From contig CAKAKS010000038.1 of the NCBI GenBank assembly GCA_916700875.1, forward strand, positions 13,449,944 to 13,513,943: 64,000 bases of DNA, in the 5' to 3' direction. A model generated the notes under the pieces. That model worked only from the letters and a program-made list of their open reading frames with translations. It did no database searches and was not told the DNA's origin. A program made the translations under genes and the position numbers. Source of the stretch: Sebastes aleutianus (taxonomy: Eukaryota > Chordata > Actinopteri > Perciformes > Sebastidae). The stretch's first letter is position 1. Each line of letters opens with the position of its first letter. Below are positions 24,000 to 37,542 of the stretch, in pieces.

Positions 24000-24844
24000 T
24001 TGTCTTGTCTAGCGTAACCAATGACTCTTGTCAGTAATGCATAATCACCATTTCCATTTATGAGGGATTACATGCATGTGCCTGCATGCACACACACTGC
24101 AAATGTGTGTGTTAATAGAGGGCCATAATGTGTCTATTGATTTACTTTAGGTGTGAGGGAACCTATATGTAGTGCAACCACCTAGCTGTACTACTAACAC
24201 CTAATGTTGTATTCAAACACACATTGATCTAATTAATCAGTTAGCCCTTTGAGCTTTCAGCCCGTCCATTAGAGTGGCATCTTTTGGTTTTGCACTCAAA
24301 TGACGGCTTTGTGTTAAATTTGGAACACCACTAAATACTGTGTCTGTGCTTATCCCAGTACAGTTTAAACGGTCTCTCTCTTTGTTTTTTTCTTTCTCAG
24401 TCAGTCTGTCAGTTCTCAGCCCTGCATGTCAGCGTGTCAGTCTCCAAAATCTCCTCTAAACTCTGCTCTCATTGTCGGTGCCTCGCCGCGGCTTTATGAA
24501 AGCCTTCCGCTCTCCGCTGAAATGGCAGGGTGAAGGAGTATTAACCATCCACAATAGTGCATAATGTCAGTCAGCGCGCAGACTTCGCTCCCATAATCAC
24601 TGTCAAATACAAGTGCTAGCATTGTGATTGTAGCACAGATTAGCCGTGTTACAACTGGTTTGCATGGTGCTTCTTGACAACAAAATCTAAATGGTTTCTT
24701 TTATCCGGAGCAATTGGGGCTGCCACCCTGAGGTTAGAAAAGTCTTTTAATAGTGTGTGTCTTTTTTTAGCTGCAGAAATATCTATTGCAAGCTAAAATG
24801 ACTCCGAATATTGTATCAGTATATTAAAAAAGATGACTCAGAAT

Positions 24845-25255
24845 TAGGGCTGACCTAAATGCTTCGAAGCTTCGACCGTTGCCATGGTATTCAACCTCTA
24901 AATCACTATTCGAATGCTTCATTTTTTAATTTTTCAATTATTATTTTATATATGTGTCATAATAATGTATAAATCCCAGAATAGCCCATGAAATAAGGAA
25001 TAATCCCACAACATTATTAATTATTATTAGTTATTCTCAGACGTATATCGTTTGTTGTGTGTGTGTAGAGCTGCGTGTGAGTACAGAAGTGCGGAAGTGT
25101 CGCTGTCCCGGGCACAGAAACAGTGGAGATGGAGACAGACAGAAAGAAGAACATGTCAGCCTGCCACTCCGTGCTGCTCCACGAAGCTTCGAGTACTTTC
25201 AAATATTTCTCACGGAAGCTTCGAAGCCCAAAAAATTATATTTGGGACAGCCCTA
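24845..25255 (+). mobile_element. hAT-type element (TAGGGCTGACC) with GCTTCGAAGC motifs
   Basis: Ends TAGGGCTGACC and TGGGACAGCCCTA are inverted repeats. ctcagaat occurs identically at 24837-24844 and 25256-25263, a perfect 8-bp duplication. Subterminal GCTTCGAAGCTTCGA motifs occur at both ends. No transposase. Confidence 0.93.
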
Positions 25256-25398
25256 CTCAGAATACTGTCAGTATATTATAAAAGACTCACGCAGCGCCCG
25301 TTCGGAGCGTGTGCCCGTCCAGAAGGGGCCGATTGCTTGGCTCCCAGAAGTTCTGCTTGCAGCGTTGTCGAGAGCTGTGGTATGGCTGCTTGTACCCG

Positions 25399-25808
25399 CC
25401 AAGTGTGAAGATGATTGGATGAACAGTTCTCGAGATAAAGGCAGTCATACATACATATACAGACAGACAGAGAATACTTCCTTCGTAGTTAGATGATGCT
25501 GCTACAGCGCAAGCTATTGGCCAAATGGCACCAAATTTGCCGTAGTCACTCAGACATCATATGTAACATATCACATGTCTATGTGGTCGCAATAGCACAA
25601 AGCGTTCAGGAGATGTGACATTTTTTCGTAATATAAGTTATCGTTATAGCGCCACCATCTGGCCAAATTGAGCCACATTCAACACTGCACTCCCTTAGAT
25701 CCTGAGCAATACACCTGCCAAGTGTGAAGTAGATCGGATGAGCGGTTCTCGAAATATGTGAATAACACATAGAAGGACAGACGGAGATTCCTTGCTTTAT
25801 AGTTAGAA
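25399..25808 (+). repeat. interspersed repeat block with two copies of a LINE-like 3' module
   Basis: GCCAAGTGTGAAGATGATTG at 25399 and GCCAAGTGTGAAGTAGATCG at 25709 begin two similar stretches of about 95 bp. Each continues with GGATGARCRGTTCTCGARAT, a short ACAGACAG-type tract, and TTCCTT..TAGTTAGA. This arrangement resembles LINE 3' ends in fish, but no reverse transcriptase is present. Confidence 0.65.
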
Positions 25809-28207
25809 TATTGTGTCAGTGTTAGAATCAGAATATGCTTTCATAAAAATATCTCATTTTGAGACACCTCTCAATAAGAAGCATAACCTTTTATGTCAAG
25901 TTTTGAGCTCCAGTAAAAGCCAGAAAGAATTCTTTTTAAAGGTAGCTGGAAGAAGCCAAAGGGAAGCAAAAATACACCTTAGTGTTCTATTAAAGCCAGA
26001 GCTGAGTTGGAAGTTGTGTGTGTGAAAAGAAAAACGTTTCAAAAGCAGAGAGCAGTGACCCATTTGAAGGGTCAGTTTTGTCATCTCAGCCGGGGAATCT
26101 TCTGTAAATTGGAAACGCACCGGGGAGAGATTGATCAGTCTGGAGCAGTGTGTATGTGTGTGCATTTGGCGCTTACACCACCATGCTTGTGTGTACATGT
26201 GTACTTCAATTTCTTTCAAATCTGTAGTTCTTCTAATAGCTGCGCCACAGAATACAAAGATCAGCATGAAAATAATCTGCATTCCAAACAGCAGACTATT
26301 CAGTTTATGCACCTATATGTATCTTATTTGAGCCCCTCTATATTCCTCTTGTCCCAGATCTTTTGTGTGAGCCAGTCTCCTGTGTTTCTAGCCCCAAGGC
26401 CTCAAGTCCACTCAAGGTCTCTGAAGGTCTACATACGGGACTCGGGCTTAATTAGACTGATTGCTGAGCACATACAGAACCGTCTCTGATGTTTATTGAC
26501 CTAATCTGGCTGTGGTCAGCTCGGCTACTCCCAGGGGTGACTAAGAAGGACTGCAAGGTCAGAGGTCAAAGGGTTGGAGTTCAGCATGTGTTGTGAAGGA
26601 GTGGGGGGCGGTAAATAGCCCTGAGCAGTGGACCTTGACTGCTAACAAAGCCTACATTTAGGTGCGGTCTTTTCTTTATGGCCATGACGGGTAAAGGAAG
26701 CATAGCAGGATTTGGATTCTATATTTTCTGCCATGTAATCCACCACAAATTCAAAGCCTCTGGCTACATCTGGGCAAAGCGCTATCGGTGTTTTTGAAGT
26801 TATTTTAGTGGCGTTTAGGTTGAGTGCCGCGCCACTTTTGTACATTAGCATTTTTAAGGTGACAAAGGGGGGGACACTGGCTGACTTCCACCTGACCTAA
26901 TATAGCATTTATATATTCACAGAGATACAGCTAAGCTTGATCTATTGTCAAGATGTCTTTTCTCTCCACATCTGCCTATCAGGCCATCTCCCCTCTCATC
27001 GTTTCATTCAGTAAAAAAAAAAAAGAAAGAGGGGGGCGAGTGAAAAGCCAAGGTTATATTTAAATATGCACACAGGCCCTGCTATATCTTTTATCTCAAA
27101 TGAATATTAGCCTTATTGTGACTGCTTGAAGCACATAGCTGTCACAGCTGAACTGGGACAGAGACACACACACATCTGAATAACACCCTCACATTTATCT
27201 TGATGTCAACACAAAGCAGTTTATGGACACTTCAAAATGCATTTTGTCCTTACATATACATTACTATCATGGTTATCAAGGCCTGTTCCAGTGGACTACT
27301 GTCTGTTACTTTTCAGTCCAATATAGTGAGCAATAAGTTGACTCCTGTGTGCATATTTGTCCTCTCAGCAACCTTGGCTCATTGACTAATGATGGTGTTT
27401 ATTTGCGTTTGGTGTGCACATGCTCACTGTGTATATGTGACTGGGGTCAATACAGGGGCTGTTTGCATATGTGAAGGTCACAAGGTCAGTGGGTCAGTTC
27501 ACTCCAGTGCCATCCCTCTCCTAAAATACATGGAGACGGAAAAGCAATAAACACTTTGAGTAAGATGAGTGTTCAGTTACAACTGTTTAGTTTCCCCAAC
27601 ACAAACCCTAAATGGAAGATGTGTGTGGTCAGTGTAGTCTTTTACAAAAAAAAAAAAGGCTTTGCAAGCTCAAGTTGAATAAATCATTTCATTATGCACT
27701 TTTAACCCCGGTAGTTGGTCCTTACAGGCTAAGAAGTAACATCTGTAAAGGCCAGCTGATTCATGTTCTTCATTTGATACACAAATTTAGAGCTCGTTAA
27801 TTAGCCAAACTAAAAGGTATACAGTGAAGTCAGTGAATTAACAGTTAAATGCAATACAAGAAAAGTGCGGTATCTACGCGGAAACGTAGTAGCCTTGGAG
27901 CTTTGTCTCTTCAATACACATGCTTTAATGCTCATATTCACTCATACACATGGTGTCAATTACAGTGTGATCATTGCGCAAATACACTTTCTTTTCACTC
28001 TTTTATCTGCTGATGAATTCGATCTGAGCAGAGTCAGACTGTCAGACAACACACACACACGGAAATAAATATAGATAGAGACATTGATTAAAGACATACA
28101 CATTTTGTGAAGCACAATCCCTGCGCATAAACATTCAAACAAATTTCACTCTTATGTACATAAACATGTGCATTCATGTTGCTGCGATATGGACAAAATG
28201 GACTCAG

Positions 28208-28208
<1 letters not shown>

Positions 28209-28236
<28 letters not shown>
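28209..28236 (+). repeat. (CA)n microsatellite
   Basis: Fourteen uninterrupted CA units. Confidence 0.94.
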
Positions 28237-28238
<2 letters not shown>

Positions 28239-30247
28239 AGCACACTCTCACAGAGCCAGCTGCAGCGAGGTAGTCTTTTATCAGGACCATGTGGGCCATC
28301 TGGAGCCAATTAATACAGCCCCTAAGGTACAGACTCTGGATCAGTGCTCTTCTCCTCACACAATAACCTTTACCATGGGAGGGAGCACAAAGTCTGACTC
28401 GAGCCCAGCCTCATGCCAACATCTATCAAACCGTGGGACACTCTGTGGACAAGCTGAAGACTCCTCTTGATTCAGATGGGCCATATCTCTGCAAAATAGT
28501 AGGCAGATTTTGAATGTCTGGCATAGATGGAGCTACTGGGATGGATATATTTACTGAATACCTGATCCAATCTTTGTTTTTGTCTGTTGTTTTTGTCAGT
28601 TTGCTGTCTCTTTTGACAGTCTCATAGGTTAAATGCAGAGACTAATTGTTAAACTGTTTTACTCGCTTTTCTTTCTGGCCTGGCACACATTCATACTTAT
28701 TAATTGCCTTTTTGCTCTCTCTCTCTCTTTCTATTTGTTTGTCTCATTCTCATTCTCTTTCTAGTGGTATGTGTGGAGTTGTGGAATGGATGCAATTAAG
28801 ATACGCAATTATTTTCCAATTACAGTAATACTCAAATTTTGGCATCGCTGGCTACGGCTTGCATCCAAAGAACTTCACAGTATTAAATGCTGCAGAGTGC
28901 TTTAAAAGTCAAAGGCGGACACATTTTGCACAAATCGACACAGAGGGACTACTAGCTCATGTTCCACTTGCCAGCCTTATCCAAATATCAGGTTACAGTG
29001 GTGCAGCAAAGGTCTGAAACCAAACCACACAGCGACTGACACACATAACAGCCAAGGCTCCACTGTGGAGGACCCAGGGCATCGTCTACAAGGGACACAG
29101 TGTACAGTATATGACCTCAGGACCACAGACGCGCACGTCATTAAATGCCCTCTCATGTTAAGGTGCTCAGTCATTCAGTGTGTCATTCTATCCACTAATT
29201 CATTAAAGGATTTAGTTGTGATGCTATATTTGGTGAAAATGGAAAACTAAAAGTAGAATATGGCTTTAAATGACCATATAATCAAAGGAATTGGCTTCAC
29301 ATTAAATTGAAACCTGGGTATCAGGCTTCACATCTAACTTTAGAATTAGAAACAGGTTTCCTATCTGGTGTTGGTTCCTTGCTAGATATCACCGAGTGAG
29401 ACAAATGCCAAATACAAATGTTTTCTCAAGCTTGAGTCATCCATAAAGTCAAGTCTCGACAGCGTTTGTATCGCTCTGTTTGTCCCCTCTCTGTACTATT
29501 GCTTGTACTTGTACATATTGGACTCCATTCATCAATATTTAATGTACGTAAAGAATTGAAAGATGCTGAGCCAACAGCTTATTCAATAAATCAAACAAGC
29601 GTGGGAGACTTGCTTTTCCAACAATCAGCCCTGCCTAGTTGGCATTTAAAGTATTTTCCTTTGCATCTATTATAAGTGTTTTATTCACAAATGAGTTGAT
29701 ATATGCGGTTTAATAAATCAGCTGTTGTCAGCTCTGTATACACACAAACACACACACATGTGCTTAGTCATCTCGTTCCTTGCACTCTGCACCCTGCACG
29801 ATGTGCTCTGGCTGACAGTAAACTGGTTCGAGGAGCCAGTTGGGGTTGGAAGTTTCTATTTGTGATACTCTCCTCCTACACTGACGGTTTTTGAGTTATT
29901 GACTGAGTGCGAAGGATATGTTCTGTTTTTGCTGGCTTCCCTCCACTGGGATAGGTCAGAGATGAGGGTCAGTTACTGATCAACATCCCTGCAGTAGGGA
30001 GTGTGTATAGACAAGAGTCTTGCTCAGTGACACTTCAGCAGGGTGGACGCTTTCCAATGCCCTCGTAGCATAAATCGAGATGACCACACGGAGAAGTCCT
30101 GCCATCACGGCAGTTCCCATGGAAACGGCCATCACTGGAAAGGTGTTGATAAGATGGAGACTGAAGAAGAAGAAGGGTAAATGTTAGAATGTACCCTCCG
30201 AATGTAGTTTGTATGCGAAGATGTTTAAGGTTAGGATTGGTCGTTGG

Positions 30248-30750
30248 TAGGGCTGGGTATCGTTTAAGAAATTACGATGCCAATACCAATACCAATACCC
30301 TTAAAGTGATACAGATACCAAGAGAGTACTTCATTCGATACCCATAATGTGAATGGCGGGTATGTTTAGCTAATCGCCGCCGCACTGCACAACGTTCATA
30401 CAACAGTTACCGATGATAATGCCATCCCCCGAACTACGGTTGCGGGACCGTGTTGTCGTGGAAACGGCCACCCTCCAGTTCCTCCCCCAGGTTAAGTGTT
30501 AGCTCTGTCTACACTTGTTGCTGTTGTTAGCACTGTAAGCATGATTACCACTGTTAGCTGCTAGCCGCCGGCTCACATCGCAATAAATCAAAGAACACTT
30601 TCGGTGGCTGAGACCAAATGGTCTTTCTTTTCCAGATCTGGGCACAAAAAGGATTGATTGCTGGTACCGTTTGACTGAAGAAGTTTTGATACTACTTGGT
30701 ATTGGGTTGTTTCGGTCGATACCTTTTAAAGGTACCGATACCGAGCCCTA
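30248..30750 (+). mobile_element. hAT-type element (TAGGGCTGGGTATCG)
   Basis: Ends TAGGGCTGGGTATCG and CGATACCGAGCCCTA are 15-bp inverted repeats with one mismatch. gtcgttgg is present identically at 30240-30247 and 30751-30758, a perfect 8-bp target duplication. Many ATACC/GGTAT motifs inside. No reading frame. Confidence 0.95.
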
Positions 30751-30791
30751 GTCGTTGGGCTGGATGTAACCCTGGATTTGCTGGTGAGATG

Positions 30792-30818
30792 GTCAAGGTT
30801 AGGCATTGACCTCGAATG
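30792..30818 (+). repeat. single dispersed unit of the 27-bp minisatellite
   Basis: Exactly 27 bp, differing from units in 651-812 by about two bases. The preceding hexamer gagatg is also shared (645-650 and 30786-30791), so homology extends beyond the unit. Confidence 0.8.
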
Positions 30819-33800
30819 GTTGTGGTCAAGATAGTTTTTCGTGCAGTGAGTCTACCTTAGGGTTCAGTGGGTTCATTCTAGCATCTACCCTGTAGAAGAG
30901 AGCTAGAAGTCTTTGATTGACAGGGTCCATGTGCACGAGTGTGATCTATATCAACTGTCCACAACTGTGCTGCCTGAGCACACGGTGGTCTGGCTTTGGC
31001 TGAGTAAAAATGCATTAACGTAGCTGTAGCTCATCTTTCTCTCTGTCCCCTTGTCCCTTCATCACCACCTCCTTCCTATTTTTCATCTTACTTCATTTCA
31101 TGTGTTAGAGGGAAATCACAAATGGCTCTTTATCCGCTCCCTTTCTTCTTCTCTCCTTTTCCGCCTTCTTTCACGGGATCGCCGGCTGACAGGATCGTCA
31201 AATTTTCTCACTCTGTCTCTCCCAGAGATAATCAATGCTCCAGCAGCTACGGTGGCACGTGTAATATTAGACATTAGAGCAGGCCTTTGAAGGGTAGATG
31301 GCTGGGGGGTAGCAGGAAGGGATGGAGGGAGGAAGGGATGGATGAAAGGTGGATTAGAAAGGGATGAATGGGGACATCCTGCTGTAATCTCTTTGCTTTT
31401 TCTTCCGCTATCGGATCTCGGTTGCCTCTTTTCCCTCTCCCTGTGTCTCTCCGGCCCTCCTCTCATTCTCCTTCAATCAGGACAATCAGTCTTAATTTTT
31501 TCTTACGTAAGCCTCACTTACCTACCGTGGCACTGCACCAATGTGTATTCTATAGCTCAACATGCTTGGGAACATAGTGTACCCTGACTTACATACACAC
31601 ACACACACCGGCAGCCCTGCTCTGGGCAGACAGGGGGCTAAATCAGAGGCTCAGGTTACCACTGAGCCCATAGCGCAGTGGCAGCACTTATAAAAACAGT
31701 CATGTCATTGCAAATTGTTCCCGTGCTGATTTCTCAATATTTACCTGGTCCTTGACACTGAAGTGTGTGTGTGTGAGTGAGTATGTGTGTGTGTGTCGAT
31801 GCTTGATTGTCTCCTCATTTCTTACAACTAAAGAGATGTGTCTCAGCGTTGACATACTTGCAAAACGTTGGGGACGATCCATCATTTCAGAGGAATCTGG
31901 TTGAATTTGTCAAACACGTGTTACTATAATTGTTTTTCATGCTCTTAATTTCCCAACGCCCTTAATTGCGATAAAAACAGTAATTCTGTTTTTGCCACCT
32001 GAGCACTATTTCCAAGGAAGAGAGCTCTCTGTCATCTTTTAATTAAAGTAATTACTTGTTACCGAAGTTGTAGTTTTCGCAATGTAAGGTGTTAACGCTT
32101 TATTTATGCATTCCCCTGCCTTTGCATTCATACCATACCCTTCGTTATCACACCATCAGTGAAGCAGATCTGTTTTTATGACCCTTTTATTAGCCTCATC
32201 TTGGCTGTTAACATACCAAAAGAGAAAGAAAATGACAACTGATAATAGGTAGAGAAATGTACTTCAAGAGTATTTTGTCCACCCCCCTCCCAGCATATCT
32301 CCCTTGTTAGTTAATAGGTAACAGATAGCAGAGGATCGTCCCAGGAAAACCTGAGGCCCGTTTAAAAAGGCTCTGGTTGTCTGTCTAGACAGGATGTAGG
32401 ACGCACAATGCTTTATTAGCTCATCTGTCCCCATTCTTTTGCACAGTTGCTTGTGTTTTATTTCTGATGTCATCCCGTCTGTTTTTTATGTGTCAGTTGT
32501 TCTCTCTCAGTCACTCTCTCTCTTTTTTAAGTATTTAAATAGGATCCTATTCATCTAAGGCCGGAGCAATAAAAAACATCCAGGGTTTAGCTTACCAAAG
32601 AGGCTTTTATGGAGAGCTCCGTCTCTCCTCTGCTTACTATTTAGAAAGCGTTCATCGCTAGCAGCTTAGTCTACAGTGATTGCTCCCCCCCCCCCATTTG
32701 CGATATTAAATTGCAGACGATTAAATTTATGGGATGGTGGGACGTTTGGGCTTGGGTGGCTGCACATTTGAACCGTGGATAAGCATAGCAACAGCTACAC
32801 AGCCATGCCCACATACAGGTGTTGCCACAGTAATGTCTATGTAAAAGCAGACATTCTTATTGATATAGAATTACTATTGATATATTGGTGTAAATGCAAA
32901 TGCAAAGGATTTGATTTAATACATCGCTGAAATATTCAGTTTTCACTGGGGAATACTCACAGTACTGTCTGCCTATGTGTAAAATACTCTACTGTATATG
33001 TACAGTGTGTGTGTGTGTGCCGGTCTATGCAAGAGCACAGTGTCGAAATGCCAAAATGGATGTGGTGGCATGTCTGTGGTTAAAGTTACCTAAGTCTGAT
33101 TACATTATCTCTGTGTACATTGTGTGTCGTTCCTTCTCTCTGTATTTCCTTCCCCTCTCCATCACTTATCTTCTCACACACTATATCTTTCTCAGTCTTG
33201 CAGTCACGCAAACCTCCCTGCTTCCAGCATCCCTCCCCTCTCTCCATCACTTCATCTCACTTTCTTGCTTTGGCCTCATCCCTTTCCGTACTTCTCTCTG
33301 ACCGTACGCCACGCACTCTCCATCCCTAGTGGTCACAACCGAAGCAGAGTTTTATTATGATGTGCGTGCAGACTGAGGAAGTAAATGTTTCATGAGGAAG
33401 TTATTGAAGTTGGGTAGGTGAGGGTAATACGTATGTGTTTTGGGTCTTTGCATGTGTGTGCATGTTGAATTGTTTGCATTTGTTTGTGTACATGTTGAGT
33501 CCCTCCAGTCAGGCAACAACAGAAGGCCAGCCTAGCGGACACAATGTGGACGTGTGAAACAAAGGGGATTGTGCTTTACCCCTCACACTTTTCTCATCCT
33601 TTGTCTCTCTAGCTGTTTGTCACACTCTTCTCCTGTGACTGGCCTTGAATGGCTTTTGATTTTCAGTGGTTCATTCACTGCATTTTGATAATTTTTCTGA
33701 TCATTCCTTTCTCCATTTTGCTCTTCTGTCTTTGTCGTGTCCATTCTTATTCCAAGTCCCTTCCTCTTTCTTTCCTTTACATTTACTACCCTAGTTAGTT

Positions 33801-35848
33801 CGTTTTCTCTTTTCTGTCTCTCTTTCATTCTTGTATCTATATTCTTAATACGTTTATGTGCCGCCTTTTTGCCCTATTACTTTTTTCTCCTAATTTTGTA
33901 AGTAAATCACAGCCTTGTGTGAAGTGACACCTGTCCTCATTGTGTTGTTCTACCTATTGAGTTGTCATATCCGTTCTTTAATACCATAGGAAAACAGTAC
34001 ATCCTCTACGCTCCTAGCTTTCAAGTTAATGTTGAAATAAGGCAGCCCTATAATATCTTCCATTCAGTAAAATGAGTGATGAAACTTTTCACTGCCACAT
34101 TCATCTGGAAACTCAAAATCAAAGCCGATTCGATTTGTGTAAACGCGGATCACTTTTGTGTCCTATTGACTGAGCCGATCGCAGTCATAGGCTTTTTGTT
34201 TACCGAGTGTTTGATTGTAAACAAACTGGACGTGTGCAAACAGTTGTTTGTTGAGTTTCCTCACACCTCGTGTCCGAATGCAGCGCTTTGGCAATGTGCG
34301 CGCAATCATCTCTCAATTTCTCACATATTGAGCGTACACCCATGTCACGGCGGGAAATTGACACGTTTTGACACCACGCTGTTCTCTGATTTGAAGTGTA
34401 ATCGGGGCTCTGCACCAAAATGCATTGTGGGTGTTCTCCAGACATGATCCTATCTTCCCCTTACTTCAATCGGGTCCACGGCAAATTGACAAATAATACC
34501 AGGATATCACATTGCTTCTATCACAGCTCTCTGTCACTCTCACACACACACAGCAGCACTAATCGATTGAGGCCACTTACTGGTTCATGTGGCCCCTGAC
34601 AGTCTGGGACTTTTATGGTTTGTGTCTGTGTGTGTGTATGTGAGTGTCCACACCCAGGTGTGTGTGTGTTGTGAGGGAGGCGGTGTGACAGGTAAGTCCA
34701 TCGCTTTCTCTCAGACACCCACTTCTTTAATATTCTCCTCCTTCCCTCGCCTCCGCTGACACACACTGTGAAATAAAGAGACAAGCAAGAAAGAGACATC
34801 TCAAAGGCTTTGTGCACCACAGAGGAAAGTGAGCGCAACTTAGAGGGAGAAAGAGAGAATATAATGGCGGAAAGGTGAGAAGGAAGTAAAAAGAAAGACA
34901 GGGAGATGAAGAAACTTTGTTCTCCGGCAGCTTAATTATCTTTCACTCAGTGCTCAACAGGAATAAAATAGAACTACTACCCGTGTGTATCTTTTTTTTG
35001 CGTAATTTACTCGTGAATACACACATTTACATGCAAACACACCCAACACTCACTGAATGACTGTGTGAGTGTGGATTTATCTGCACATCCATGATGGGCT
35101 CGCACTCACTCTTCACTTAATGTGCAAATACACACGCGCGAAGGTGATCAATTCTTCACTACAGGGTAGTTGTTTCAGCAGTCCACTCTGCAGTGAGACA
35201 ATAGCCATCATCGGGCCACAGTAATGAAAACGATGAGAGTGTGTATGTGTGTTTGTGCATGTAAAAGAGCAAGCGTGTGATTTTAATCAGCCGCAGATTA
35301 CTTTGTCTTTTGCTGAGATTTATCGGGATGAATGATATCATCTCCACATACCGGGCAGACAACATGTACTGTATCTACGCTGTGCTATTATAGTGGTATC
35401 TGCAGGTGTTTTTGGCTGGACCGCAGAGGGTCTGTCACTGAGTGAAGTTACACGATTGGTCGGCCGAGTGTTTGAGTTTCCTCATTGGTCGTTGCTCTTC
35501 CACAATGGAAAGGTGGACATGTACCGCTGGATTTAACATTATAGACATGAGCACTGACACAAATTCACAGACTGGCCATACACGGTCCAGCCATACAGTC
35601 AGTTTTGTCATATAGTTGAGTCTTGTTCATGTTTTTTCCTAATGTATAGTTGTATTTGATTATTTGAGATCAATACGATTCATCTTACATTACATTACAT
35701 CATACAATCTGATAAAATGCATTCACTTTATCGTGGCTGTCTCTTTGTCGTGGCGGCCCACCGCTGTGGAGTAGACACTGATGTGTTTAACTGTAATTAA
35801 ATAATACATTTCAGTAACTTACTCTCTCCTTCGTTTCCTCCCTCTCAG

Positions 35849-36072
35849 ACCTCGGCTCCAGGCGCAGAGGAAGTTCGCCCAGTCGCAGCCCAACTCGCCC
35901 AGCACCACGCCCGTCAAGGTGGCAGACCCAGGCAGCCTGAACACCGCCCTGGCCACTGTGCCCTCCACGTCCCTGTTGTCGTTCTCCTCTTCATCACTGT
36001 CCTTGTCCATTCAGGACCTGTCCAGACGCAAGCCCAAGACGGAGGACTTCCTCACCTTCCTTTGCCTCAGAG
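35849..36072 (+). CDS. jarid2: jarid2 coding exon (fourth): PRC2-methylated lysine and SUZ12-binding segment
   Basis: The acceptor is ccctctcag and the donor AGAG/gtaaga, with phases 2 in and 1 out. It encodes 75 residues: PRLQAQRKFAQSQPNSPSTT, then a Ser/Thr/Leu-rich stretch (about 35 residues, variable), then LSRRKPKTEDFLTFLCLRG at the end. The lysine in QRKFAQ (codon 35871-35873) aligns with human JARID2 K116, which EZH2 methylates so that it binds the EED cage and stimulates PRC2. The terminal segment (36018-36072, completed in the next exon) aligns with the human region reported to contact SUZ12 and to be sufficient for transcriptional repression. Both are near-identical to mammals, so both functions are likely conserved. 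Confidence 0.96.
35871..35873 (+). other. jarid2: codon aligned to JARID2 K116 (EZH2-methylated lysine)
   Basis: AAG inside QRKFAQ. It lines up with human K116, whose trimethylated form occupies the EED aromatic cage. The surrounding twenty residues are essentially unchanged. The modification itself cannot be seen in DNA. Confidence 0.85.
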
Positions 36073-37204
36073 GTAAGACGAAGCAGATGGAGATGTAATC
36101 ACAGAACAGACCCACACAACTAGCGGTAGACACGCAGGGATGTTATTGAACAAGAGAGCTGCAGATATGTCTTGCTCTAAAAGGTTTTTATATGGGTCCA
36201 AGACACAAGTGTCTGCTAGAGAGCCAAACTACGCATTACCTCTGGAGGCTGGACAGCAGTTTGCTACTGTTTGGCTGTCTTTGGATAGGCCTGCACTATG
36301 TAAGCTTATGAACACAAGACCTGTCATACTGTATGTGCAGCCCCAGCGCTGGTATTGTCAGACTGAGATTGTCTCACATGGAGATCTAAATGGAAACCTG
36401 AACTGTGGTTAAACACTTTGCTCCACTCCTTCTTTTAGACACATGTGCACAAACACTTCAAGAGCACATATAGTAAGTTTTGTCAAGTCAGGTTTTGATC
36501 ACCTTCCACCCACTCTCATACACACGTAACCGCACACACATAGTACAAATAACTGTATGCTCGCCCAAGGCTAAGATTATCCTGCTTTTCATCAGCTTAC
36601 ACATCTCCCCCTCCTACCTTTCAACAACTATCTGTCTCCTTAACACCCTGCCTGTCACCCTCTACTACGGCAGCTGTTCGTGCCTGTAGTACTCGCACAG
36701 TCACACACCCCACACGGCAAACACTACACAGGTTCATCGACACTATGTAGCACCTTCCATGTCAAATGAACTGTAAAAGCCATGGCGGAGTAATTAGCAG
36801 CGGAGTTGGAGCTGTGTGTGTGTGTGTGTGTGTGAGCAGTATTGTTTATTGGGATTGTCTTAACTGGGAGAACTATTTGGGTTAAATGCAGGCACTTACA
36901 CACTATCACACACCCATATAAACTGCCTGTGTACAGTAACTCAAATTAACTGAGACCCCCTCCCTTCGACCCTCCCAGTAACTTAACAAGTCCTGTTTTA
37001 TTTCCCTCTGGATTTAATGAAGGATTCATGTTACTTATGATCTATGCTCTGCTGGCCAGCAAACAGAGAAGGCGAGTCCGCTGCCAGGACACTGCAAAAA
37101 GTTTCTCCTCTGCTACAGCTCTAAAGTTCTGCTTAGTTTATTTTCTAGGAAAGTTTCAAGACCCAAACCCATGAATCCTATTTCAAAATCTGTACTGTAA
37201 TTTA

Positions 37205-37542
37205 TAGGGCTGCAACTAATGGCTTTTCATTGTCAGTTGATTATTTTCTTGATTAATCGATTAGTTGTTTGGTTTATAAAATGTCAGAAAATGGTGAAAA
37301 GTGTTTCCCAAAGCTAAAGATGACGTCCTCAAACGTCTTGTTTTGTCCACAACGCAAAGATATTCAGTTTACTGTCAAAGCGGAGTAAAAAAAAAATAGA
37401 AAATATTCACATTTAAGAAGCTGGAATCAGAGAATTTAGACTTTTTTCTTAAAAAATTACTCAAACTGATTATTCGATTATGAAAATAGTTGGCGATTAA
37501 TTTAATATTTGACAACTAATCGATTTAATCGTTGCAACTCTA
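37205..37542 (+). mobile_element. hAT-type element (TAGGGCTGCAAC)
   Basis: Ends TAGGGCTGCAACTAA and GTTGCAACTCTA are inverted repeats. Flanks gtaattta (37197-37204) and gtaatttc (37543-37550) match at seven of eight. The interior has the recognisable CAGAAAATGGTGAAAA and GTTGGCGATTAATTT segments of a repeat common in fish. Confidence 0.93.

Larger units (their letters stand above)
18850..35848 (+). other. jarid2: jarid2 intron between third and fourth coding exons
   Basis: Longest intron in the window (17 kb), GT-AG. It holds a nested element pair (20386-21486), two further hAT-type elements (22546-23059, 24845-25255), a repeat block with two copies of a 3' module (25399-25808), another hAT-type element (30248-30750), and scattered CA/GT/CT tracts. 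The stretches 26.0-30.0 kb and 31.0-35.8 kb contain no recognisable gene or repeat beyond short microsatellites. 31.9-32.6 kb is repeat-poor with several TTAATTA-like motifs and may be conserved non-coding sequence. Confidence 0.85.
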
